Shown: piece after piece, positions 40,113 to 48,037 of the stretch
How positions within the stretch are numbered: the stretch's first letter is position 1
How the letters are laid out: every line of letters begins with the position of its first letter
Assembly: GCA_900155415.1 (NCBI GenBank)
Contig: LT700187.1
Coordinates: forward strand, 682,001 to 746,000
Reading direction: 5' to 3'
Source: Christensenella massiliensis
Lineage (GTDB): Bacteria > Bacillota > Clostridia > Christensenellales > Christensenellaceae
Length of the DNA stretch: 64,000 bases
Notes under the pieces: model-generated
The model's input: only the letters and a program-made list of their open reading frames with translations
What the model was told of the DNA's origin: nothing
Database searches by the model: none
Made by a program: the position numbers and the translations under genes

Positions 40113-42146
40113 ATGAAACTCGGGATTGGGATCGATACGGGCGGTACCTATACGGATGCCGTCGTTTTTGACTTTGATTCCAAAAAAATTCTGGCGTCCG
40201 CAAAGGCGCTTACAACAAAAGAAGACCTTTCCATCGGCATTGGCAACGCGATGGACGGCCTCGACAGCCGGTATTTTGATCAGGTCAGCCTCGTTTCCCT
40301 TTCCACGACGCTTGCGACCAACGCGTGTATCGAGGGCAAGGGAGGGCGCGCAAAGCTATTTTTTCTGGGTGTGGAAAAACGCGTGCTCGATTGGGTCGGA
40401 AAGGATTACGGCCTGCACCCGGACAGCGGCGAGATCTATTGCTGCGAATATAAAAGCCGTTACGACGGAGAGATCACAGACCAGCCCGACTGGAGCGTCC
40501 TGCTCGCTGATACAAAAAATTGGCTGCACGATGCGGACGGTCTCGGCATCGTCGAGCTCTATGCCATGAAAAACGGCGCGGCGCTTGAGCGTAAAGCAAA
40601 AGAGGTCTTTTCCGAACACTATTCTTTCCCGATCGTCTGCGGGCACGAGCTGTTTTCCGAGCTCAATTCCCTGCAGCGCGGCGCAAGCACGCTGCTCAAC
40701 GCAAAGCTCGTACCGGTGATCCATGAATTTCTTACGGCAATCAAATCCGTGCTCTCGCAAAAGGGCATCGGTGCCCCCATCGTCATCGTACGCAGCGACG
40801 GTACGCTGATGTCTGAAACATTCTCCCGCATGCGTCCTGTGGAGACCATTCTCTGCGGACCCGCGGCAAGCGTCCTCGGCGGCGCGCATCTTACGGACGA
40901 ACGCGACAGTATGATCGTCGACATGGGCGGCACGACCACAGACGTTTCCCTCGTGAAGGACGGGCAGCCCGTCCGCGCGATGGACGGTGTTTCGATCGGC
41001 CAATGGCGTACATTCGTAAAAGGCGTATTCATCGATACCTTCGGCCTCGGGGGCGACAGCGCGCTCCGTCAGAACGGCGCTTCCCTTTTGCTCGGAGAAC
41101 GCCGTGTCATGCCGGTCTGCGTCGCTGCATCGCGGTGGCCCTCCGTCAGACAGGACCTGAAAGCGCTGCTCGCCTCGTCCCGCATTCATGCCACACTTCC
41201 CCTGCACGAATTTTTCTACCTCGTGCGGGATATTCCGAACAGCGAAAACTATTCGGAAAATGAACTTGCTTTCTGCCGTGCCCTGCGAGGACGTCCCCTT
41301 CTTATGACAGAGGCAACGGAGGCGACCGGGCTCGACGTCTATACCTTAAATACGGAACGTCTGGAGCGCGAGGGCATCGTCATGCGCTGCGGTCTCACTC
41401 CCACGGATATCATGCACATCAAAGGCGATTTTTCCGTATACGACACAGAGGCTTCCCGGCTGGCGGCGCAATTCGTGCTCAAATGCCTGTATGCAGACGC
41501 GGACGCTCCGTGCAGCATGGAGGAATTTTGCGATATGGCCTACGACCTTGTCAGGAAAAAGCTGTACCGGAATCTTGTACGTATCTTGCTTCAGGACCGG
41601 TTCCCGCAGATGAAAAAGAACGGCCTTTCGCAGCAGATGGAGGACCTTATCTCCGAAAGCTGGGAGCAGAATAAACGTGCGCATCAAACCGGCTATACGG
41701 AATTTGGCTTCACCACCAAGGCCGCTCTCGTCGGTATCGGTGCCCCCACGCATATTTTTCTGCCCGACGTAGCGCGGGCCCTTGGAACACGCTGCGTGAT
41801 CCCGGAAAATGCGGGTGTTGCAAACGCCGTTGGAGCGGTCATGGGCAGCGTTTCCGTCGACATATCCATTGAAGTGCGGCCCGACCATACTCCGGCCGGC
41901 GTCGAAAGCTATACTGTGCTCGGCACGGAAAAAAACACGACGGTAGAAACGCTTGAAGAAGCGGTGCGCATCGCCTCGGCAGAGGCGGAGGAAGCGGCAA
42001 AGGCGGAGGCACGAAGGCGCGGCGTCGTGGGCAAAATTGATATCCGTACCGCGGTCGGTCACAATACCGGGCGGCTGAAGGGCAATTTTGAATTCGATCT
42101 CGGCGCCACTGTCACCGCGACTGCAAGCGGCAGGGTCGTTTCCTGA
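40113..42146 (+). CDS. Hydantoinase/oxoprolinase-family ATPase
   Basis: A 677-residue protein: the N-terminal HyuA-N domain starts at once with GIDTGGTYTDAVVF, the ASKHA-type phosphate loop; a second DMGGTTTDVSLV lies near residue 272; a C-terminal extension ends with a Gly-rich strand. The ATG at 40113 is set by GGAGGA. Although named after hydantoinases, members beside a UroD-type methyltransferase gene, as here (180 bases downstream), occur in corrinoid methyl-transfer clusters of anaerobes, where an ATP-driven activator is needed. That role is inference. Confidence 0.8.
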   Translation: MKLGIGIDTGGTYTDAVVFDFDSKKILASAKALTTKEDLSIGIGNAMDGLDSRYFDQVSLVSLSTTLATNACIEGKGGRAKLFFLGVEKRVLDWVGKDYGLHPDSGEIYCCEYKSRYDGEITDQPDWSVLLADTKNWLHDADGLGIVELYAMKNGAALERKAKEVFSEHYSFPIVCGHELFSELNSLQRGASTLLNAKLVPVIHEFLTAIKSVLSQKGIGAPIVIVRSDGTLMSETFSRMRPVETILCGPAASVLGGAHLTDERDSMIVDMGGTTTDVSLVKDGQPVRAMDGVSIGQWRTFVKGVFIDTFGLGGDSALRQNGASLLLGERRVMPVCVAASRWPSVRQDLKALLASSRIHATLPLHEFFYLVRDIPNSENYSENELAFCRALRGRPLLMTEATEATGLDVYTLNTERLEREGIVMRCGLTPTDIMHIKGDFSVYDTEASRLAAQFVLKCLYADADAPCSMEEFCDMAYDLVRKKLYRNLVRILLQDRFPQMKKNGLSQQMEDLISESWEQNKRAHQTGYTEFGFTTKAALVGIGAPTHIFLPDVARALGTRCVIPENAGVANAVGAVMGSVSVDISIEVRPDHTPAGVESYTVLGTEKNTTVETLEEAVRIASAEAEEAAKAEARRRGVVGKIDIRTAVGHNTGRLKGNFEFDLGATVTATASGRVVS

Positions 42147-42157
42147 AGCAGGAAATA

Positions 42158-42191
42158 CAAAAAGCGGAGCGCTTACGTTCCGTTTTTTATT
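42158..42191 (+). terminator. Weak hairpin after the hydantoinase-like gene
   Basis: AAAAGCGGA and TCCGTTTTTT separated by ten bases; a short stem with a T run. It may partly separate this gene from the next. Confidence 0.4.
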
Positions 42192-42327
42192 TGCCGGAAC
42201 GGCATCGTCCAAAGCCTGTCCGCAGGTACGCTTTTTGTACAAAAAATATTTTGATATTACAATATTCCCCGCCTCCCCCTATGCTACGATAAAGTCATCA
42301 AAACAATAAAAGGGGCGATTTAGAATT

Positions 42328-43332
42328 ATGAATATGAGACAATGGATCAATGATGTAAGAGATGCGAAAGTCAAAAAGGCGATGCCCGTTCTTTCCTTTC
42401 CTTCCATTCAGCTCATGAATATCGGTGTAAAAGAGCTCATTGCGGACAGCGATACGCAGGCAAAGGGAATGAAAATGATTGCAGACCGTGTCGATTCCGC
42501 GGCTTCCGTCAGCATGATGGATCTGTCGCTTGAAGCGGAGGCATTCGGCTCTGAAATTCGCGTCGCGGACGACGAGGTTCCGACTGTGATCGGCAGCATC
42601 GTCAACTCTCCCGAAGATGCGGAAGCTCTCAAGGTCCCGACGATCGAGGGCCGGCCGCAGACATATATCGACGCGATCGAAAAAGCCTGTAAGCTCATTA
42701 CCGACCGTCCTGTTTTCGCAGGCGTGATCGGACCATTCTCTCTTGCCGGACGTCTGATGGGCGTGAGCGAGGCAATGATCTATTGCTATACCGAGCCGGA
42801 GATGGCAAAAACCACTCTCGAAAAGGCAACCGAATTTCTCATCAAGTATATCAATGCCTATAAGGCCATCGGCGCGCATGGCGTTGTGATGGCGGAGCCG
42901 CTCGCGGGCATCCTTTCCCCGCCGCTCATCGCTGAATTTTCCACGCCGTATGTAAAACAGATCGTAGAAGCGACGCAGACAGACGAATTCCTTGTGATCT
43001 ATCACAACTGCGGTAACAGCACCATCCAGCTTATCGATTCTATCCTCGAGAGCGGCGCGGCGGCCTATCATTTCGGCAACGCGATCGATATGGAGGAAAT
43101 GATGGCGCATATTCCGGCGGATACCGTCGCTATGGGCAACATCGATCCGGCGAGCCAGTTCAAAGACGGCACGCCCGAATCGATCCGCGAGGCGACGCTC
43201 GACCTGATGAACCGCTGCTGCGAAAAATATCCGAATTTCGTGATCTCCTCCGGCTGCGATATCCCGCCGATGTCCAAATGGGAAAATATCGACGCATTCT
43301 TCGCGGCGGTAAAGGAATATTATGGGGAATAA
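42328..43332 (+). CDS. UroD/MtaA-family corrinoid:methyl acceptor methyltransferase
   Basis: A 334-residue TIM-barrel protein of the uroporphyrinogen decarboxylase superfamily. It has the zinc-site pattern of the MtaA/CmuA methyltransferases rather than of UroD: His-X-Cys in YHNCGN (about residue 233) and a later Cys in SSGCDIPP (about 311). These enzymes transfer methyl groups from a methylated corrinoid protein. No corrinoid protein gene is in the window. Strong terminator after it. Product acceptor unknown. Confidence 0.82.
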   Translation: MNMRQWINDVRDAKVKKAMPVLSFPSIQLMNIGVKELIADSDTQAKGMKMIADRVDSAASVSMMDLSLEAEAFGSEIRVADDEVPTVIGSIVNSPEDAEALKVPTIEGRPQTYIDAIEKACKLITDRPVFAGVIGPFSLAGRLMGVSEAMIYCYTEPEMAKTTLEKATEFLIKYINAYKAIGAHGVVMAEPLAGILSPPLIAEFSTPYVKQIVEATQTDEFLVIYHNCGNSTIQLIDSILESGAAAYHFGNAIDMEEMMAHIPADTVAMGNIDPASQFKDGTPESIREATLDLMNRCCEKYPNFVISSGCDIPPMSKWENIDAFFAAVKEYYGE

Positions 43333-43382
43333 GCTCTGCCGGGAATCATGGCTCTTATTTCCTGCGGTAAAATAGCATAGTG

Positions 43383-43420
43383 AAAGACAGCACAGCATAT
43401 ACCGCTGTGCTGTCTTTTTT
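43383..43420 (+). terminator. Terminator of the methyltransferase gene
   Basis: AAAGACAGCACAGC, loop ATATACC, GCTGTGCTGTCTTTTTT. Confidence 0.92.
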
Positions 43421-43453
43421 GCGCTTCACATCGTTTTGCTTTTCCGGACAGAA

Positions 43454-43482
43454 TCGACACTCCTATCTTTTTATGCTATACT
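43454..43482 (+). promoter_or_regulatory. Promoter of the 219-aa membrane protein gene
   Basis: TCGACA (43454-43459), 17-base spacer, TATACT (43477-43482); the GTG start follows 27 bases on with AAAGGAG. Confidence 0.65.
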
Positions 43483-43508
43483 TTCCTTATCAAGCAAAAG
43501 GAGCCGTT

Positions 43509-44168
43509 GTGTCTGTCAAACATTCTGTAAAAATTCTTACTGCTTTATGTTGGTTTACTCTCGCTTGTTGCTTGGTCGAGCTTCTTTGGTATTCCAAAAA
43601 AACCTCTTTCTCCTATAGTTTAGTTTTCACCCCTGAGCTCGGCTATAGTCTACCCTTTACCGCAAGCTTCCTTTTTGTTTTCGCACTATTTTTCTTTTTC
43701 TATGTATATGCCTTAACGCCCGGTAAAAAAAACGGGCACGGTATTTTTACATTATCATTTTTTCCTACGCTTGCATTGACCTTATTATATGTTATCTTCG
43801 CTCTTCCTTACTATCAGCAAAACACACTTGACTTTTGGTATATCGTCGTTTATCTCCTCATTCTGATTTCTGTTCTTTGTTTTTCTATCTGCTTATTTTA
43901 CAAATTCAGAAACAAAGCGGCTGTTTTTCCTTTTTTAAAGCTTCTTTTTATTACATTTGTCATTGCATGCGCTATGTTCCTCATCAAAGATATTTCCTTT
44001 ATTATACTGGATTATATAGAAGCCGGAACTATCATATATACGGACTATCTCGTAGTTTCTTTTTTACAATTCTGGATCATTATGTTCTCCGGGTTCTTCC
44101 TGTATAAGCTTCTGACCGACCGCTCCGCTTACAGCCGCTTTGTTTCTGCTCAAGCTCAAAGCATTTAA
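43509..44168 (+). CDS. Integral membrane protein of unknown function (219 aa)
   Basis: Six hydrophobic helices with short loops and almost no charged residues outside them. No family recognised. The GTG at 43509 is chosen because AAAGGAG lies 6 bases before it and a promoter fits; upstream codons lie in the terminator region. The gene is AT-rich and sits at the edge of the second accessory island. Its stop overlaps the end of a minus-strand gene fragment, so the two converge. Confidence 0.6.
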   Translation: MSVKHSVKILTALCWFTLACCLVELLWYSKKTSFSYSLVFTPELGYSLPFTASFLFVFALFFFFYVYALTPGKKNGHGIFTLSFFPTLALTLLYVIFALPYYQQNTLDFWYIVVYLLILISVLCFSICLFYKFRNKAAVFPFLKLLFITFVIACAMFLIKDISFIILDYIEAGTIIYTDYLVVSFLQFWIIMFSGFFLYKLLTDRSAYSRFVSAQAQSI

Positions 44169-44284
44169 TGTTCCATATACCGGTAGTAATCAGCGCTTTC
44201 TTCTCCATCTACCGTTACGGACAAAATTTTTGCTTTTCCGTCTACAATATGGCTGTCTCTTTCACGCTTGATTTTAGACTTTCT
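44165..44284 (-). pseudogene. In-frame gene fragment after the membrane protein stop
   Basis: Directly after the TAA of the gene at 44285 the same frame stays open for about 39 codons (KIKRERDSHIVDGKAKILSV and a final DYYRYMEH) without a start codon or ribosome binding site. The composition looks protein-like. Probably the tail of a lost gene whose front was replaced by the membrane protein module. Confidence 0.35.
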
Positions 44285-44938
44285 TTAGGCCCGGCTTTCC
44301 CCATGTTTCTTCGGCTCCGTACGCACCCATAATAACAAAAACAATGCAATAACCGCCGCTAAACCAAGATCATATGTAAAGTTCATCAAAACCGTTTCTT
44401 TAAAGGACACAGCGGCATTTTTAAAAACATATTCTATATACTCCCATTCATTATTGATCATTTGGATATCTTTTACCGGCGTATTTATAAGCAGGTTGAC
44501 CGTCATAAGTCCTATACATATTAAGCATATAATTAGGCTTATCCTACCTATCCATTTTAAAGGATTCCCTAATACTCCTTTTTTCCATTTCCTATTATCC
44601 ACTGCAAAAAACCAAAGCAGGACCGTAACCAGAAGAGATATACTGATCGCAAAGCCATGCGCTACTCCATACATACGAAGCAGATTAATATCTCCTCCTG
44701 TTTGGTACATACATAAATTTACGGCTATTCTTATACCAACTCCGCATAGAAGAAAATATGTCGTTTGTTTATCCCATATTTTGAACCGTTCCTGTGTCAC
44801 CCACCTGTATACCCATGTCAAGCCATAGAAAAAAAGTATCGTTCCAATCAGATTACTGATAAACGGTCCTATCAATAATCCCCCAAGACTCGGCGCTATC
44901 GTAATGATATCCCACCGCGAAAAAGACATCGTTCCCAA
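44285..44938 (-). CDS. Candidate immunity membrane protein, copy B
   Basis: A 217-residue protein (from ATG 44938) with five membrane helices. It is a paralogue of 47272-48021: shared GTMSFS, YGLTWVYRWV, KWIGRI and a final LFLLLWVRTEPKK. The homologous frame extends upstream to 45022 but has no ATG, so either translation starts at the internal ATG, losing half a helix, or the start codon was mutated. It follows a decayed effector C-terminal tip, as the intact paralogue follows the intact tip, which is the reason for the immunity proposal. Confidence 0.5.
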   Translation of the reverse strand: MGTMSFSRWDIITIAPSLGGLLIGPFISNLIGTILFFYGLTWVYRWVTQERFKIWDKQTTYFLLCGVGIRIAVNLCMYQTGGDINLLRMYGVAHGFAISISLLVTVLLWFFAVDNRKWKKGVLGNPLKWIGRISLIICLICIGLMTVNLLINTPVKDIQMINNEWEYIEYVFKNAAVSFKETVLMNFTYDLGLAAVIALFLLLWVRTEPKKHGESRA

Positions 44939-45022
44939 AAAATATCCAATTATGATCGCTGTTTTGAGCCAAAGCAGCCATTTTTTACCGTTTTCTTTTT
45001 CTGCTATCTCTATTTCTCTTTC

Positions 45023-45270
45023 CTATTCTCCTACATTCTGTAAAAAGTTATTTGTAATATCGATTCGCCTTGGTTTGCTAAAGCCGCCGCTCTCTGTTAA
45101 TACAATTTGTATCCCCTGCGTATGTGGTACAAAAGTCGTATTACCAGTATCGTCTTCAATGTAAGGCCCCATTTTCGGTTCCCTTATTTTTTACCTGTAT
45201 TTCCTTTTTGAAATCATCTGTATCATAGGGATCCGCAAAAAATCCATGAGTCGGGCGCGTACCATCAGCA
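45023..45270 (-). pseudogene. Orphan effector C-terminal tip (internally deleted)
   Basis: Two pieces match the C-terminus of the protein at 48038-49864: YDTDDFKKEIQVKNKGTEN near 45220, then in another frame YIEDDTGNTT with a final LTESGGFSKPRRIDITN, ending at a TAG (45023-45025). Between them about 110 codons are missing. No N-terminal constant region is present. It is a displaced or dead tip adjacent to its candidate immunity gene. Confidence 0.7.
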
Positions 45271-45279
45271 CATACAAAT

Positions 45280-45303
45280 GGGAAAGCCCTTTCGGGCTTT
45301 CCC
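45280..45303. repeat. Perfect hairpin between decayed modules
   Basis: GGGAAAGCCC, TTTC, GGGCTTTCCC. Without a T run on either side it is a weak terminator at best. It separates the orphan tip from the interrupted gene to the right. Confidence 0.5.
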
Positions 45304-45311
45304 TCTCGCCG

Positions 45312-45716
45312 TCAATCGGTATCTACGCGCTTTAAATATATTCCGAATTGTATAGGAGCGCCATTCTCTTTTTTGTAAAAAGATGAATTGGCATAAATGT
45401 ATTCTGTCGGGTCTTCCGTGCCCTTAAGCCAGTCTAATCCATATATAACGCCTTCTTTAATTCTTTAATGCGGATAATACCAAAGATAGCCGAAGCGTTC
45501 TCCTATCACATATTTTTCCGGAAACTCCTCTACGCTTTCGTACAAAACCCCATCTATCGATACAGTATCATCTTCCGCATTATACTGATAGACTGGCAGC
45601 CCCTTGTAAGTATCTCGTCCCTCCAAACTCTGTGCCGGAACACAAGCGCGCGCATAAATCACCAATATTAGGAACATAACAACGATGAATGTTATGATCC
45701 TCTTCATTCCAGTCAT
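45312..45716 (-). pseudogene. Small exported protein gene with an in-frame stop
   Basis: The first 83 codons (45716 to 45468) encode a hydrophobic N-terminus with a possible signal peptide or anchor and the mature start SLEGRDTYKGLPVYQYN. After TAA at 45465-45467 the frame stays open for 50 more codons with matching composition (LDWLKGTEDPTEYIYANS and a final GIYLKRVDTD). The whole would be 134 residues. It reads as a nonsense mutation; truncation at 83 residues may or may not be tolerated. The start overlaps the preceding gene (ATGA) with GGAGAGGG. Confidence 0.6.
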
Positions 45717-45964
45717 TCTTCCCTCTCCTTTTTGGATAATCCGTAGGCCGAAAACAAAAATCCGCCTCTCTTTTGCATATAATCGTGTACGCTGTCATAA
45801 TACTGCGGCTCCGTATTCCTTTTTCCTTTGCTGTCCACATAATCATATACGACAATCCCGCCGCTTTCCGGATCCTTTTCTACCGCCACATAATGCGCTC
45901 CCACGCTCTTATCCGGATTTCGGAAAGCAAAGCATAATATCCCGTATCCGTCCTTGCCAATCAC
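45713..45964 (-). CDS. C39/papain-like peptidase C-terminal fragment (possible orphan tip)
   Basis: An 83-residue ORF from GTG 45964. VGAHYVAVEKDPESGGIVVY and the following YDYVDSKG resemble the His and Asp region of C39/papain-like peptidases. The Cys half that should precede is absent apart from GILCFAF. The frame is open back to the TGA of the next gene (45989), and the same junction occurs in the first locus at 602-706. It may be a severed toxin tip followed by its partner gene at 45312-45716. Confidence 0.4.
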   Translation of the reverse strand: MIGKDGYGILCFAFRNPDKSVGAHYVAVEKDPESGGIVVYDYVDSKGKRNTEPQYYDSVHDYMQKRGGFLFSAYGLSKKEREE

Positions 45965-45988
45965 GCGCCGAGCATGTCCTTTCCGCTC

Positions 45989-46198
45989 TCAAATTGTTAT
46001 CCAAACAGCCAAAATTCCTGCTGCAATCAGCAAAAGACAAATAACAATAGGATAGTTTGCCGTTCCTTTTCCCCGGGAATATACTAAATAAACGATAGAC
46101 AGGATAAGTACCCCAAACCCTACTGCCAATGTGAATACAAACTCTCCTATCATTCTCGCTACAAAATGCTCTGGCATAGGTAAAAATATGGTCCACAT
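45989..46198 (-). CDS. Small membrane protein (69 aa), possibly 5'-truncated
   Basis: Two membrane helices (about residues 12-40 and 48-69) ending AGILAVWITI. The ATG at 46198 has no good ribosome binding site, and the frame is open upstream for 17 further codons (KIKPICIALLTVWITSP) back to the TGA of the RCC1 lipoprotein gene. It may be a truncated gene or coupled to the lipoprotein gene. A shorter relative lies at 704-793. Confidence 0.4.
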   Translation of the reverse strand: MWTIFLPMPEHFVARMIGEFVFTLAVGFGVLILSIVYLVYSRGKGTANYPIVICLLLIAAGILAVWITI

Positions 46199-46249
46199 CG
46201 GCGATGTGATCCATACAGTCAGCAGGGCAATACAAATCGGCTTGATTTT

Positions 46250-47248
46250 TCAATGCCTGTCACTTCCTTGTATGGTCCAATTCCCGATGTCCGTCCATTT
46301 TTCCGCGGCGGCCATTCCAAATTCCGGATAACCGGATAAAACGACCGTTCCGTCCGCTCGCAGCCCCACCACCAACTGTGAATCGGCCTCCAGCGCCACA
46401 ATATCCGTCCACTCCTTCGTCTCTGCAAAATCCGGCATCTTCCCAAGGCTTTGATCCGGGTCGTAAAATTCCGTCGAGATCACGGTCCCGTCCGTTTTGA
46501 TCCCCCATGTCTGGTAATCTCCCGCCGCGACATAGGCAATGTCCGTCCAGTCCTTCACCTCTCCCCTGCCTGTTCCATCTGCACTTTCTATCACTCCGCC
46601 CGCAAACAGCACCGTTCCGTCTTCCTTCAACCCGGTAAAATATCCGAGACCCGCGCTGACCTGCGTAATATCTTTCCACTTCTCTACTTCCCGCGCCAAG
46701 CTTTGAAAGGGTGGATAAGTGATAAACGCCTCCGCCGTCCCGTTCTCTTTCAGGGCGATAACGTTCCCGTAAAGTTTGTCACAGGCGATCGCCGTTATAT
46801 CCCTTGCCGCACTAAACTCCTCCGCGTGTTCCGGGTTTGTCGTGCCCAGCGTTCCGTCCTCAAACAGCGCGATCGTTTCCGATGAAATCGCGGCAGCCTG
46901 CTTTACGTTCGTCCAGTCCATGACATCACACTGGCCTTCGCTGTTATACCCACAGGCAACGGCGGTCCCGTCCTTTTTTACTCCCACGATATGCAACCCA
47001 CTCGAATCGATCTGGCGGATATCTTTCCATTTGTGCGCCGCATACTGGCCGCGTCCCGCACCCATGGATAGTCCTGCAATCACCACACGTCCATCGTTTT
47101 GTATAGCCGCAATAATATTCGTATTGTATGTAATTTTCGATGCTGCGTCCGTATCCGGCACTTTGGGCGGCTGCTCCGCGCAGCCTGCCAAAGTCCATAG
47201 CATCAGCCCGCATAAGATCATGCAGGCCATACGCTTAATCTTCTTCAT
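46250..47248 (-). CDS. RCC1-repeat lipoprotein (copy 2)
   Basis: A 332-residue lipoprotein, paralogue of 810-1844. The signal peptide is almost identical, with lipobox LAGC. RCC1-like repeats follow (VGVKKDGTAVACGYNSEGQC, LKEDGTVLFAGG, WTDIAYVAAGD). The repeats have diverged much more than the signal peptide and the upstream 25 bases. AGGGAGGGA precedes the ATG. It follows the candidate immunity gene by about 20 bases, so effector, immunity and lipoprotein genes form one operon. Confidence 0.85.
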   Translation of the reverse strand: MKKIKRMACMILCGLMLWTLAGCAEQPPKVPDTDAASKITYNTNIIAAIQNDGRVVIAGLSMGAGRGQYAAHKWKDIRQIDSSGLHIVGVKKDGTAVACGYNSEGQCDVMDWTNVKQAAAISSETIALFEDGTLGTTNPEHAEEFSAARDITAIACDKLYGNVIALKENGTAEAFITYPPFQSLAREVEKWKDITQVSAGLGYFTGLKEDGTVLFAGGVIESADGTGRGEVKDWTDIAYVAAGDYQTWGIKTDGTVISTEFYDPDQSLGKMPDFAETKEWTDIVALEADSQLVVGLRADGTVVLSGYPEFGMAAAEKWTDIGNWTIQGSDRH

Positions 47249-47271
47249 AACTGTCCCTCCCTTTATATTCG

Positions 47272-48021
47272 TCAGGCTGCTTTACACACTCCTTTCCCCG
47301 GCTCTGTTTTGGTCCACAGCAAAAGGAATAACGCCGCTGCCGCCGTTGATCCCAAACTATTATTAAGGTCAGATAAAACAACTTCTTTTTGCGGAGCTGT
47401 AAAATAGGTGATAAACTCCAGCATATTTATATTCGTTATATCCGGAATCGGCATAATACCTTCTACCGGCGTGTTGAGGCACAGGTTGACAATCATGACC
47501 CCTATGCTTACCATACATACGCCCGCGCCGATCCGGCCTATCCACTTTTGCGGCTTGCCGGGCGCTTCTTCTTTGCTCCATTTCCGGCCGTCTATCGCGA
47601 AAAACAAAAGAGGGATGGAAACGATCAGCGATATAGCGATAAAAAAGCTGTTTGTTACCGCATACATAAAAAGCATAGTCAAAAGATCACCCTGCTGCGT
47701 ATATAAAATAATCCAGTTGATAAAAAGCCTCAATCCGGCTCCACACAGAATCATAGCCGTCGTCTTTTTATCCCAGAATTTGATTTGGTCATACACGACC
47801 CATCTATACAGCCACGTCACTCCATAAAAGAAAACCCCTGTCAGCACCGCTTCCTCAAAAAACAGCGCTCCGCTTCCCAGCGCTAATTGATGAAGCGGCA
47901 TTTGCAGGGAAAAAGACATCGTTCCCAAAAAATATCCAATAACCGCAGCAGCCTTGAGCCACGGAAGCCATTTATATACCTCATAGTTATATGTGGATTT
48001 TATCTCTCTGCCTCTTTTCAT
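47272..48021 (-). CDS. Candidate immunity membrane protein, copy A
   Basis: A 249-residue protein with a charged N-terminus, five membrane helices and YGVTWLYRWV, KWIGRIG and LLLWTKTEPGK motifs shared with 44285-44938. AGGAGAAGGG precedes the ATG at 48021, 16 bases after the effector-like gene. In polymorphic toxin loci the gene right after the toxin usually encodes its immunity protein, often a membrane protein when the toxin acts at the membrane. Function is inferred from position and co-duplication only. Confidence 0.6.
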   Translation of the reverse strand: MKRGREIKSTYNYEVYKWLPWLKAAAVIGYFLGTMSFSLQMPLHQLALGSGALFFEEAVLTGVFFYGVTWLYRWVVYDQIKFWDKKTTAMILCGAGLRLFINWIILYTQQGDLLTMLFMYAVTNSFFIAISLIVSIPLLFFAIDGRKWSKEEAPGKPQKWIGRIGAGVCMVSIGVMIVNLCLNTPVEGIMPIPDITNINMLEFITYFTAPQKEVVLSDLNNSLGSTAAAALFLLLWTKTEPGKGVCKAA

Positions 48022-48037
48022 TTCCCTTCTCCTTTTA

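Noticed and set aside
45989-46252. Stop-codon recoding (selenocysteine or read-through) at the TGA between the RCC1 lipoprotein and the next frame
   Set aside because: The same frame also continues after TAA and TAG codons elsewhere in the island, no selenocysteine-type hairpin is seen, and intact paralogues end normally. Gene decay and tight packing explain it better.
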